A stretch of 39,693 bases of DNA from assembly GCA_020850945.1 (NCBI GenBank), contig JADZDR010000093.1:1-39693 (forward strand). The letters run 5' to 3'. This DNA is from Acidimicrobiia bacterium. Its GTDB lineage: Bacteria > Actinomycetota > Acidimicrobiia > UBA2766. The notes under the pieces were generated by a model. That model was not told where the DNA came from. It saw only the letters and a list, made by a program, of their open reading frames with translations, and ran no database searches. Each line of letters opens with the position of its first letter. Positions within the stretch are counted from its first letter, which is position 1. This document shows, piece by piece, positions 23,293 through 30,292 of the stretch. Made by a program: the position numbers and the translations under genes.

Positions 23293-24692
23293 GATTTGGG
23301 CTCCCTCCGTTCGCGCTCGGTACGCACGGCGACCTCCGCGTCGCCTGTGCCGAGTAGGGGCGTCACGGCCGACTCGAGGCCGACGACACGGGACGCCTTC
23401 ACGAGTATGACATCCCCGCTCCGGAATCCCCCGGCACGGCGCCGCAACTCGGCTGCCGCCGTCTCGGCATCGGGGGCCGTGACGTCCGTCATGAGCTCGG
23501 CACCCTCGCCGACACCGACCACGGCGGCGAATCGTGCCTCGCGGAGCGCGCGGCCGACTTCCCGGTGTGCCTCCTCGGCGTGGTCGCCGAGCTCGGCCAT
23601 GTGACCGACGATCCCGAGGGGTCGTCCCCCCCGTGACGTGAGGTGGCTCACGGCCTCGATCGCCGCCCGCATCGACTCGGGGTTCGCGTTGTAAGCGTCG
23701 TTCAGGACGCGCCAGCCTCCCCCCGACTCGAGGGGCTGCATGCGGTGTGTCGAGCGCGTTGCCGCGCCGAGGCCGACTGCGACCTCCTCGACGCGCAGGC
23801 CGACCGCGTGGGCGGCAGCCGCCGCACCCAGGGCGCACGAGACGATGTGGGGGCCCGCCGCGGGAAGGCGGCACTCGGCCGCCGCGTCTCCGGCGACGAG
23901 CGTGAAGCGGGCGTCGAGGTCCGTGTCGTGGTGCAATCCCTCCGCCCTCACGTCCGCGTGCGTCGCGACTCCGAACGTGACGACGCGGGCGGACGTGCGG
24001 GCGGCCATAGCGAGCACACGTGGATCGTCCGCGTTCAACACGGCGACACCCTCCGGCCCGAGTGACTCGGGGAGCTCACCCTTGGCGGCCGCGATGGCGT
24101 CACGGCTCCCGAAGACCCCGATGTGAGCCGAACCCACGTTCGTCACGATGCCGACGTCCGGCCGAGCGACATCCGTCGCGGCGAGGACGTCACCGCGGTG
24201 GCGGGCGCCGATCTCCACGATGACGTGTGCGGCACCCGCCGGCGCGTTCAAGAGGGTGAGGGGCACCCCGATCTCGTTGTTGAACGAACCCGGCGCCGCA
24301 CCGACGGTGGCTGACCGGCTGAGCACGTGAGCGAGGAAGTCCTTCGTTGTCGTCTTGCCCGCAGAACCCGTGACGGCGACGACCTGTTCGACCTGATCCC
24401 GTGCCGCACGTGCAAGGGCCGTGAGTGCCGCGAGGACATCGTCGACCTGAACGGCGAAACGGCCGGGTGGTACGTCGATGCCCTGTCGGTCCGTGAGCGT
24501 CCCCACCGCCCCCGCACCCCACGCGGCGGGGATGAACTCATGACCGTCCCGCACTCCCGCGAGCGGCAGGAACAGCGAACCCGCGGGCAACGTGCGGGTG
24601 TCGAACCAGGCGCCCTCGGCGGAGGCATCGCGGGTACCTGCGAGGAGTCGCCCCCGGGTGGTCTCGAGGATGTCGGCCACGGTGAGACGCAT
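23289..24692 (-). CDS. murF: UDP-MurNAc-tripeptide-D-Ala-D-Ala ligase
   Basis: This 467-residue Mur ligase adds D-Ala-D-Ala to UDP-MurNAc-tripeptide in the cytoplasm. The ATP loop GSAGKTTTK lies at 109-117, followed by SFNNEIGVPLTLL, the central IVTNVGSAHIGVFGS and the MurF signature LNDAYNANPESM. It stands apart from any dcw cluster here. The ATG at 24692 follows the Pro/Gly-rich protein gene by 39 bases. Its last codons overlap the purM start. The very end (VRTERERREPKS) is a short charged tail. Confidence 0.93.
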   Translation of the reverse strand: MRLTVADILETTRGRLLAGTRDASAEGAWFDTRTLPAGSLFLPLAGVRDGHEFIPAAWGAGAVGTLTDRQGIDVPPGRFAVQVDDVLAALTALARAARDQVEQVVAVTGSAGKTTTKDFLAHVLSRSATVGAAPGSFNNEIGVPLTLLNAPAGAAHVIVEIGARHRGDVLAATDVARPDVGIVTNVGSAHIGVFGSRDAIAAAKGELPESLGPEGVAVLNADDPRVLAMAARTSARVVTFGVATHADVRAEGLHHDTDLDARFTLVAGDAAAECRLPAAGPHIVSCALGAAAAAHAVGLRVEEVAVGLGAATRSTHRMQPLESGGGWRVLNDAYNANPESMRAAIEAVSHLTSRGGRPLGIVGHMAELGDHAEEAHREVGRALREARFAAVVGVGEGAELMTDVTAPDAETAAAELRRRAGGFRSGDVILVKASRVVGLESAVTPLLGTGDAEVAVRTERERREPKS

Positions 24693-24731
24693 CGGACCGA
24701 AGGTACCCGACGGCGCGGCCGCTTCCCTGTG

Positions 24732-26411
24732 TCAGCCGGCCTTGAAGTGGGTGGCGTCCTTGTAGTTCCCGCCGGCAAAGCCGAAACTGATCGTGTGCTG
24801 GATCTCGGCGACGTTGCCGTCGACGATCACGAGCCTCTCGTACCAGTGTCCCGAGACCCCTGTCACTCCCATGTCGAGGACCACGGTCGTGACCGGCCCG
24901 TTCATCGAGATCTGCGGGGCACCCACGAGGCCGACCTTCCACAGCATGAGCTGCCCGTTGCATCCACCCGCGCTGCAGGTGAAGTTGACGTTGGTCCCGG
25001 CGATGTTCTTCTGGATCGACTTCACGGTCACCGACGCCGGCCCGAAACAGAGCTCGATCGTGTGCTGGTAGGAGGCGATCGCTCGGCAGCCCCCGCCCCG
25101 ATCCGTCGTCACAGCCGTCACGGACGTCGGACTCGACGACTTGGGGATACCAAGGACCGTCCACTGGATGTTGCCACCCTTGTTCGTGAGCCCGATCTCA
25201 CCCGGGTTGACCACAGGCGTGGTCGGTGCCGGTTGGGTCGTCGGTGTGGGACCCGGCGGCGGCGTCGGCGACGGCTGGTATCCACCGCCGCCCGATCCCC
25301 CGCCCGTCGAGCTCCCGTTCTTCGAGGAACCGTACGACCCGGAACCGGACCCGGACCCAGAACCCGTCCCGGAGGACGGATCGCCGTAGTAGTCACGTGG
25401 GCTCGTCGGATCACCGAGACCACCCTGGTAGTCAGGCGTGATGTTCGAGTCCGAACCACTCCCGTCGGACTCCATGCTGCTCGTGTCGTCGGCCTGGAAC
25501 GACTCCGCCTGCTGTGCCTCGACCGACTTCGTGGAACCACCGCGGATGACCCACACGCCCAGGAGGACGAGCACGGGGAGCACGGCAACGGCTATTGCAC
25601 CTGCCCGGATGAGACCTTGGCGCGTGGGAGGCGGCAGTCCGAGCTTCTTCAGCACGCGGTCGAGGCCGAAGGGAAGGCTCACGTTCGCGGACTTCGCCTC
25701 CGCCTTCCCCGTGGGCTCGGCCTTCTTCCAGTCGGCACCGGACTTCGTGCCGTCGCCGGCCCCGCCCGGTTTCGAGTCGAGCGTCGAGGGGACGATCCAC
25801 TGCCCCGGCTGCAGGGACTTGCCGCCGTTCCCGGCCCCTTTCCCTCCGTCGGACTTGCCGTTCGGGCCACCCACGACAGATGGGGTTGCGGCATCCGTCT
25901 GTGGGGATGTCGCCTTGTTCCATGCACCACCGAACGTGTCCGCCCCGCCTGCAGCGCCCCCTCCCCCGGTGGCACCGGCTCCTCCCCCGAGTTGGCCCCA
26001 GCTCTGCTCCCACGTCCCGTCGGTCGGCACCGAGGGTTTCGCGCCCCGCGCCGAATCGATCACGGCCGCGGTCGCGGCCGCGCCTCGCAGGGGCATGACC
26101 GGAGGCCGTGGCGCGAGGGGAGCCGTGTGACCCTGGCCGCCTGCACCTCCCGGAGCACCCGGACCGGGGCGGGGCGGTTCGGGCGTGACCGTGGCCGTCC
26201 GCCGGCCCGGCGGTCCGAACGCCTCGGCACCGGAGGCGGTGTCCCCGCCCGGCGGGGGCGCAGGCACACTGGGGCGGCGCGGCGCGTCAGGTTGACCCTG
26301 CGTGTCCTGCGCCGGAAGGGGGTTGTTCAGGTCGTCCACATGTTCCTCAGCACGCGCCAAGACTGCGGCCGGATCGGAAGGCGAGGCCTTTCGGCCCTGC
26401 CGAGGGTCCAC
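24732..26411 (-). CDS. Pro/Gly-rich single-pass membrane protein with extracytoplasmic C-terminal domain
   Basis: This 559-residue protein is unrecognised by family. Residues 1-260 are low-complexity, rich in Pro, Gly, Ala and Thr. One transmembrane segment lies at about 270-289 (GAIAVAVLPVLVLLGVWVI). It is followed by a Ser/Gly/Pro linker (310-410) with GSGSGSGSGS and PTPPPGPTPTTQPAPTT, and a folded domain at about 415-559 with four cysteines (CRAI, LCFG, FTCSAGGC). The topology suggests a disordered cytoplasmic half and an outside domain, as in secretion or pilus accessory proteins. It is transcribed toward murF, so an envelope role is plausible. GTG at 26411 is the best start. Confidence 0.75.
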   Translation of the reverse strand: MDPRQGRKASPSDPAAVLARAEEHVDDLNNPLPAQDTQGQPDAPRRPSVPAPPPGGDTASGAEAFGPPGRRTATVTPEPPRPGPGAPGGAGGQGHTAPLAPRPPVMPLRGAAATAAVIDSARGAKPSVPTDGTWEQSWGQLGGGAGATGGGGAAGGADTFGGAWNKATSPQTDAATPSVVGGPNGKSDGGKGAGNGGKSLQPGQWIVPSTLDSKPGGAGDGTKSGADWKKAEPTGKAEAKSANVSLPFGLDRVLKKLGLPPPTRQGLIRAGAIAVAVLPVLVLLGVWVIRGGSTKSVEAQQAESFQADDTSSMESDGSGSDSNITPDYQGGLGDPTSPRDYYGDPSSGTGSGSGSGSGSYGSSKNGSSTGGGSGGGGYQPSPTPPPGPTPTTQPAPTTPVVNPGEIGLTNKGGNIQWTVLGIPKSSSPTSVTAVTTDRGGGCRAIASYQHTIELCFGPASVTVKSIQKNIAGTNVNFTCSAGGCNGQLMLWKVGLVGAPQISMNGPVTTVVLDMGVTGVSGHWYERLVIVDGNVAEIQHTISFGFAGGNYKDATHFKAG

Positions 26412-26486
26412 CCCGAGACAAATCCAACCCGCGTTGTGTTCGACACGAGGCTAGTCGCCTCCTGCGGAGGACGACCGGGGTGGGTG

Positions 26487-26855
26487 TCATGTCGGTCCCG
26501 CATCTCGGTCCGAGAGGGGGAGGCGCAGCCAGGCGAGCATCTCCGCCAGCGTTTGCAGCGCATCACGGCAGGCCGCGTCCGTCCCCTCGGCCTTCGCGTC
26601 CGCGGCGACCTGCCACATGCGCTCCACGATCGTCGGTCCCGCCGCGAGCAGGGTCTCGCTGCCCGCTCCCGCCCAGCGCACGAGCACGTAGCGGACGAGG
26701 GCACCGAGGGGAACCCCCGTGCTCGCGGCGAGGCGGCGCAGCGTGGGCAGGGGGTCTTCGAGGCAGTGCAGCGCGATCTCCGCTTTGAAGTTCGCGTCGG
26801 GATCGTCGGCGGCCCACGGTCCCTGCCAGGCACTGAGCTCGATCGCGTCGCCCAT
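26487..26855 (-). CDS. Small hypothetical protein
   Basis: This 122-residue soluble protein is not recognised. It has an acidic N-terminus (MGDAIELSAWQGPWAADDPDANFKAEIALHCLEDPLPTLRRLAAS), then a helical region with GVPLGALVRYVLVRWAGAGSETLLA. The GVPLGALVRYVLVRW stretch could be a small helix-turn-helix, but this is weak. ATG at 26855 has GAAGGGA upstream; an in-frame GTG at 26909 would add 18 residues. It is divergent from the universal stress protein gene and lies upstream of the Pro/Gly-rich protein gene, with which it may be co-transcribed. Confidence 0.6.
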   Translation of the reverse strand: MGDAIELSAWQGPWAADDPDANFKAEIALHCLEDPLPTLRRLAASTGVPLGALVRYVLVRWAGAGSETLLAAGPTIVERMWQVAADAKAEGTDAACRDALQTLAEMLAWLRLPLSDRDAGPT

Positions 26856-26911
26856 CTCGATCCCTTCGTCCGGGGCCCCAGTCGGGGGAGTCCACGCGAG
26901 TGAGTTCACGG

Positions 26912-26917
26912 TATCGT
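26912..26917 (+). promoter_or_regulatory. Possible -10 element giving a leaderless mRNA
   Basis: TATCGT lies 7 bases before the GTG at 26925. Transcription would then begin at or within a base or two of the start codon, a leaderless layout common in actinobacteria. No good -35 is present and there is no Shine-Dalgarno sequence, which fits but does not prove the idea. Confidence 0.35.
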
Positions 26918-26924
26918 CTGGCCT

Positions 26925-27398
26925 GTGAGATTCGAACGCATCCTCGTCCCCGTCGACGGATCTCCGGGCGCACGTGCCGCGACCCGCGCCGCGGCCGAGC
27001 TCGCTCGTGCCTTCGGCGGCGAGATCGTCCTCCTCCACGTCTCGAACGAGCCGACCCTGATCGGCTCGATGGGAGCGATGGAGGTGCCCGGCGAGTTGCT
27101 CGCCGTGTACGACGAGATGAGTGCCCGCATCCTCGACGAGAGCGCCCGCATCGTCGAGGCCCACGGGCTCGGAGGGGAGACGATCTCCGTCGCAGGTGAC
27201 GCCGCCGCCACGATCCTCGAAGTCGCGACCGCGAAGGACGTGGACGTGATCGTGCTCGGCCACCGCGGCCTCTCCCGGATCGAGCGCTTCCTCCTCGGGT
27301 CCGTCTCGCAGAAGGTCGTCCACCACGCGGAGTGCGGTGTCCTCCTCGTGCCGGAGGGCGATGCGGACGAGATGCCGGCACCCGACGACACGGCGTGA
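26925..27398 (+). CDS. Universal stress protein (UspA family)
   Basis: This 157-residue single-domain UspA protein has the N-terminal ILVPVDGSPGARAA and the ATP-binding signature GHRGLSRIERFLLGSVSQKVVHHAECGVLLVP, which fits Gx2Gx9GS. ATP-binding members act in dormancy and stress responses. The GTG start at 26925 has no ribosome site and may be read from a leaderless transcript. The NUDIX gene starts 4 bases after its stop, so the two form a short operon. Confidence 0.9.
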   Translation: MRFERILVPVDGSPGARAATRAAAELARAFGGEIVLLHVSNEPTLIGSMGAMEVPGELLAVYDEMSARILDESARIVEAHGLGGETISVAGDAAATILEVATAKDVDVIVLGHRGLSRIERFLLGSVSQKVVHHAECGVLLVPEGDADEMPAPDDTA

Positions 27399-27402
27399 GG
27401 AC

Positions 27403-28038
27403 GTGGACACCCCCGCCCTCGCGCACACACACGAGCTGCGCACGCGAATCGCCCGCAATCTCGCCACGTTCGAGACACGGCCGCTCGCAGCCGGTGCGTT
27501 GCGGCGGGCGGCCGTCGCCCTCACCCTCGTCGCAGGCGAAGACGGGTTCACGCACTGGATCCTGACACGACGCCAGCCTCGCATGCGGGCCCATGCCGGG
27601 CAGCTCGCCCTCCCGGGAGGCAAGTGCGAGGCCGGAGAGGATGCCACGGCTGCCGCCATCCGCGAGCTGCGCGAGGAGCTCGGCGTCGAGGCCGGCCCGG
27701 GCTGGGTCCTCGGCCACCTCGACGACTACGCGACACGGTCGGGCTTCCTCATCTCCCCTGTCGTGATCTGGGTGGACGGCCCTCCCACCTTCCAGCCCGA
27801 CCCGACCGAGGTGGCCGAGATATTCCAGCCCGGCCTGAGCGAGCTCCTTCGGGACGACGCGCCCCGCATCGAGGCGATACCCGAGAGCGACCGCCCCATC
27901 GTGAAGATGCCCGTGCAGGGCGATCACTGGGTGAACGCACCGACGGCCGCTGTCCTCTACCAGTTCCGCGAGGTCGGCCTCCTCGGGCGGGAGACCCGCG
28001 TCGCGCACTTCGAGCAGCCCACGTGGGCGTGGAAGTAG
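27403..28038 (+). CDS. NUDIX hydrolase, CoA pyrophosphatase-like
   Basis: This 211-residue protein has a complete Nudix box at 73-95 (G, five residues, E, seven residues, RELREELGV). Just before it, ILTRRQPRMRAHAGQLALPGGK matches the NuCoA/UPF0035 motif of CoA diphosphatases, which split CoA or acyl-CoA into phosphopantetheine and 3',5'-ADP. CoA turnover would suit a genome with many CoA enzymes. The GTG start at 27403 lies 4 bases after the Usp stop and is the first good in-frame start. Confidence 0.85.
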   Translation: MDTPALAHTHELRTRIARNLATFETRPLAAGALRRAAVALTLVAGEDGFTHWILTRRQPRMRAHAGQLALPGGKCEAGEDATAAAIRELREELGVEAGPGWVLGHLDDYATRSGFLISPVVIWVDGPPTFQPDPTEVAEIFQPGLSELLRDDAPRIEAIPESDRPIVKMPVQGDHWVNAPTAAVLYQFREVGLLGRETRVAHFEQPTWAWK

Positions 28039-28048
28039 GAATCCGACA

Positions 28049-28063
28049 CCCCGCCTGGCGGGG
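28049..28063 (+). terminator. Short GC hairpin after the NUDIX gene
   Basis: CCCCGCCTGGCGGGG lies 11 bases after the NUDIX stop and can fold with a 5-bp stem and 5-base loop. There is only a GGGGTT stretch after it and no T-run, so it is a weak terminator candidate. Confidence 0.3.
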
Positions 28064-28122
28064 GGGTTCGGGCACGCGGCGTGAATTCCGATACGATCCA
28101 TCGAGATCCGGGGGAGCCAGGT

Positions 28123-29013
28123 ATGACGGGGGAACCGCCAGGAGCCGTCCTGATAACGGGATGTTCGACGGGAATCGGCCGCGCCACCGCCTTCGAGCTC
28201 GCGTCGAGGGGATGGGAGGTCTGGGCGACGGTCCACAGGCCGAGGCAGGATGCGGAGCTCGAAGCGGCCGGCTGTCGCGTGCGGACGCTGGACGTCACGT
28301 CACCCGCGGACGTCGAGAAGGTCGTGGCCGAGATCGAGGAGACACACGGCTCGATCGCCGCCCTCGTGAACAACGCAGGCTACGGCCTCCAGGTCCCGGT
28401 CGAGGAGATGGGTCGCGACGACGTCCGCACCCAGTTCGAGACGAACGTCTTCGGGCCCCTCTACCTCACACAGCTCGTCCTACCCGGCATGCGACGGCAG
28501 CGCAAGGGCCGCATCGTGAACGTGAGCTCTGTCGGCGGCAGGATCTCCATCCCCGGCGGTGGTGCCTACCACGCCACGAAGCATTCGATCGAGGTGCTCA
28601 GCGACACGCTGCGATTCGAGGTGGCGGGTTACGGTATCCAGGTCGTGGTCGTGCAGCCCGGGGCGATCTCGACGAACTGGATCAACCACGCGGTCTCGAC
28701 CATGGAGGAGCACCGCACACGGGTCGGCCCGTACGCCGACCTCTACGACGCCATGGAGAAGCGTCTCGTCGGCGCGCACACCGGGGTCCTAAGGCTTCTC
28801 GCCCGCCCCCCCGAAGCCGTCGCCAAGGTCATCCGGCGCTCCCTCGAGGTCCCTCATCCCAAGACGCGGTACGCGGTGCCGCGCTCGGCGGGCTTGTTCA
28901 TGACGGCACGGCGTGTCATGTCGGACCGCATGTGGGATGCGTTCCTTCGCAGGTTGTATCCGTCACCGGGCGCGGACGCCCGCGGGCGCGACGCCGGCGA
29001 GGGAGCGTCATAG
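28123..29013 (+). CDS. Short-chain dehydrogenase/reductase
   Basis: This 296-residue classical SDR has cofactor motif TGCSTGIG (12-19), NNAG (83-86), Asn108, Ser136, Tyr149 and Lys153 (YHATK). His37-Arg39 after the second strand are compatible with NADP. The C-terminal extension (RPPEAVAKVIRRSLEVPHPKTRYAVPRSAGLF) is typical of retinol or hydroxysteroid dehydrogenase-like SDRs. Start ATG at 28123 has GGGGAGCC upstream; an in-frame GTG at 28081 would add 14 residues, but a TACGAT -10-like element at 28091-28096 argues against it. Its stop overlaps the convergent GNAT gene by 6 bases. Confidence 0.87.
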   Translation: MTGEPPGAVLITGCSTGIGRATAFELASRGWEVWATVHRPRQDAELEAAGCRVRTLDVTSPADVEKVVAEIEETHGSIAALVNNAGYGLQVPVEEMGRDDVRTQFETNVFGPLYLTQLVLPGMRRQRKGRIVNVSSVGGRISIPGGGAYHATKHSIEVLSDTLRFEVAGYGIQVVVVQPGAISTNWINHAVSTMEEHRTRVGPYADLYDAMEKRLVGAHTGVLRLLARPPEAVAKVIRRSLEVPHPKTRYAVPRSAGLFMTARRVMSDRMWDAFLRRLYPSPGADARGRDAGEGAS

Positions 29014-29667
29014 GTCCTGCACCATCGTCTGGGCATGGAGGCGGCCCCACGTGGGAGAACGCTCGCCCGGAACCGGCAGAGGCGTCCCGAGCCGCCGGAA
29101 GCCCATCGCCTCGAAGAACGCGACGGCGCGCGTGTTCTCGGCGATCGTCCCGAGGTGGACTCCCGGCGTCGCCGCCGCCCTGAGCACGCCGAGCCAGGTC
29201 TGCATCAGAACCCGCCCCACACCCCGGCCGCATGCCTCGGGCAGGAGGTCGATGTGGAGATGGGCGGGCCAGCGGTCGAGGTCCGGTGTCGCTTCGGGGA
29301 CGACACGGTCCCGGGCGAGGTCCGCCACGGCCCGCCACATGAACCCGGCGGTACCCGGCCGGAAGGGGAGCGCCCGCGTGACCACACTGCGCAGGAACAC
29401 GAACGGCAGGTGCGGGCCGGATCGCGTGTCGCGACATCCGACGAGGTAGCCGACGACACGGTCCTCGCACACCGCCACCCAGGCCGACTCGGGCTCGTTG
29501 TCGGTATACCAGCCGACCCAGATGTCGGCGAAGCTCTCGGCGTCCGCCCACTGCCAGTCGACGCGCTCACCCATGAGCCCCGTGCGGAAGCACACGTCAC
29601 GCACCGTCGCCCGGTCCTCGGGCTCGTAGGGCCGGATCCCGATGTCGGAGCACGGGGATGCCGGCAT
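29008..29667 (-). CDS. GNAT-family N-acetyltransferase
   Basis: This 219-residue GNAT has IRPYEPEDRATVRDVCFRTG at the N-terminus, WVAVCEDRVVGYLVG in the central sheet, and the acetyl-CoA-binding region HLHIDLLPEACGRGVGRVLMQTWL, followed by GTIAENTRAVAFFEAMGFRRLG. The pattern resembles eukaryote-like acetyltransferases acting on small molecules or proteins; the substrate is unknown. ATG at 29667 lies one base after the stop of the upstream GNAT gene (TGAGATG), indicating coupling. Its 3' end overlaps the convergent SDR gene. Confidence 0.83.
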   Translation of the reverse strand: MPASPCSDIGIRPYEPEDRATVRDVCFRTGLMGERVDWQWADAESFADIWVGWYTDNEPESAWVAVCEDRVVGYLVGCRDTRSGPHLPFVFLRSVVTRALPFRPGTAGFMWRAVADLARDRVVPEATPDLDRWPAHLHIDLLPEACGRGVGRVLMQTWLGVLRAAATPGVHLGTIAENTRAVAFFEAMGFRRLGTPLPVPGERSPTWGRLHAQTMVQDL

Positions 29668-29668
29668 C

Positions 29669-30265
29669 TCAGGCGCCGTCCTCGATCGGCAGGTCGGTGT
29701 GCGCCGACCAGTCGGCGCGCGCGCCGCGGTAGAGGACGTGGGGACGTAGCGGGTCGCCTGCGGGCAGCCGCGGGTGGTCGAAGTCGCCGTGTGGATCCCT
29801 GCGAAGTCCAATCCGGCGCATGACTTGCTGCGATCGGGTGTTCCCCGGGGTCGTGAAGGACACGATCTCGTCCATGCCCACCTCACGAAACCCGTGGTCG
29901 AGCGCGACTCGCGCGGCCTCTGTCGCGTACCCCTTGCCCCAGTGGCCGCGGGTGAGACGCCACCCCACCTCGACAGCCGGGGTGAAGGATGCCTCGAAGC
30001 TCACCGGGTTCAGGCCCGTGAAACCGACGAAGGCGGCCACGCCGGGGACCTCGATCGCCCACAGCCCGTAACCGACCTCGTCGAAGAGGGCATCCGCCCT
30101 GCGGGCGAGGGCATCGCTCGCGGCACGGTCGAGCGGAGCGGGGAGGAACCGCGTCACCTCGGGATCCGCGTTCAGCGCCGCGAACGGCTCGAGGTCGTCC
30201 TCACGCCAGCGGCGCAGGACGAGACGCGCCGTCTCGATCCGGTGCGGGGATGCCTCCACGGCCAC
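29669..30265 (-). CDS. GNAT acetyltransferase, RimJ/RimL type
   Basis: This 198-residue GNAT of the RimJ/RimL group has IETARLVLRRWREDDLEPFAALNADPEVTRFL, the VGWRLTRGHWGKGYATEAARVALDHGF acetyl-CoA site and IVSFTTPGNTRSQQVMRRIGL. The group includes ribosomal-protein N-acetyltransferases and many small-molecule enzymes; the exact substrate cannot be told. The GTG start at 30265 gives the standard N-terminus. Translationally coupled to the following, only distantly similar GNAT, so the two may work as a pair. Confidence 0.86.
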   Translation of the reverse strand: MAVEASPHRIETARLVLRRWREDDLEPFAALNADPEVTRFLPAPLDRAASDALARRADALFDEVGYGLWAIEVPGVAAFVGFTGLNPVSFEASFTPAVEVGWRLTRGHWGKGYATEAARVALDHGFREVGMDEIVSFTTPGNTRSQQVMRRIGLRRDPHGDFDHPRLPAGDPLRPHVLYRGARADWSAHTDLPIEDGA

Positions 30266-30292
30266 CCAACCTAGGCGGCGGACCGGGACCGG

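Noticed and set aside
25320-25380. Short repeated GGAACCGGACCCGGACCC-type units suggesting a repeat array
   Set aside because: They encode the Gly-Ser linker of the membrane protein; unit length is 6 bases and there are no spacers, so this is not CRISPR.
24327-26903. An 858-codon open frame on the + strand
   Set aside because: It lies opposite murF and the Pro/Gly-rich protein gene, is Arg-rich without any recognisable motif, and is a shadow of strong codon bias at high GC.
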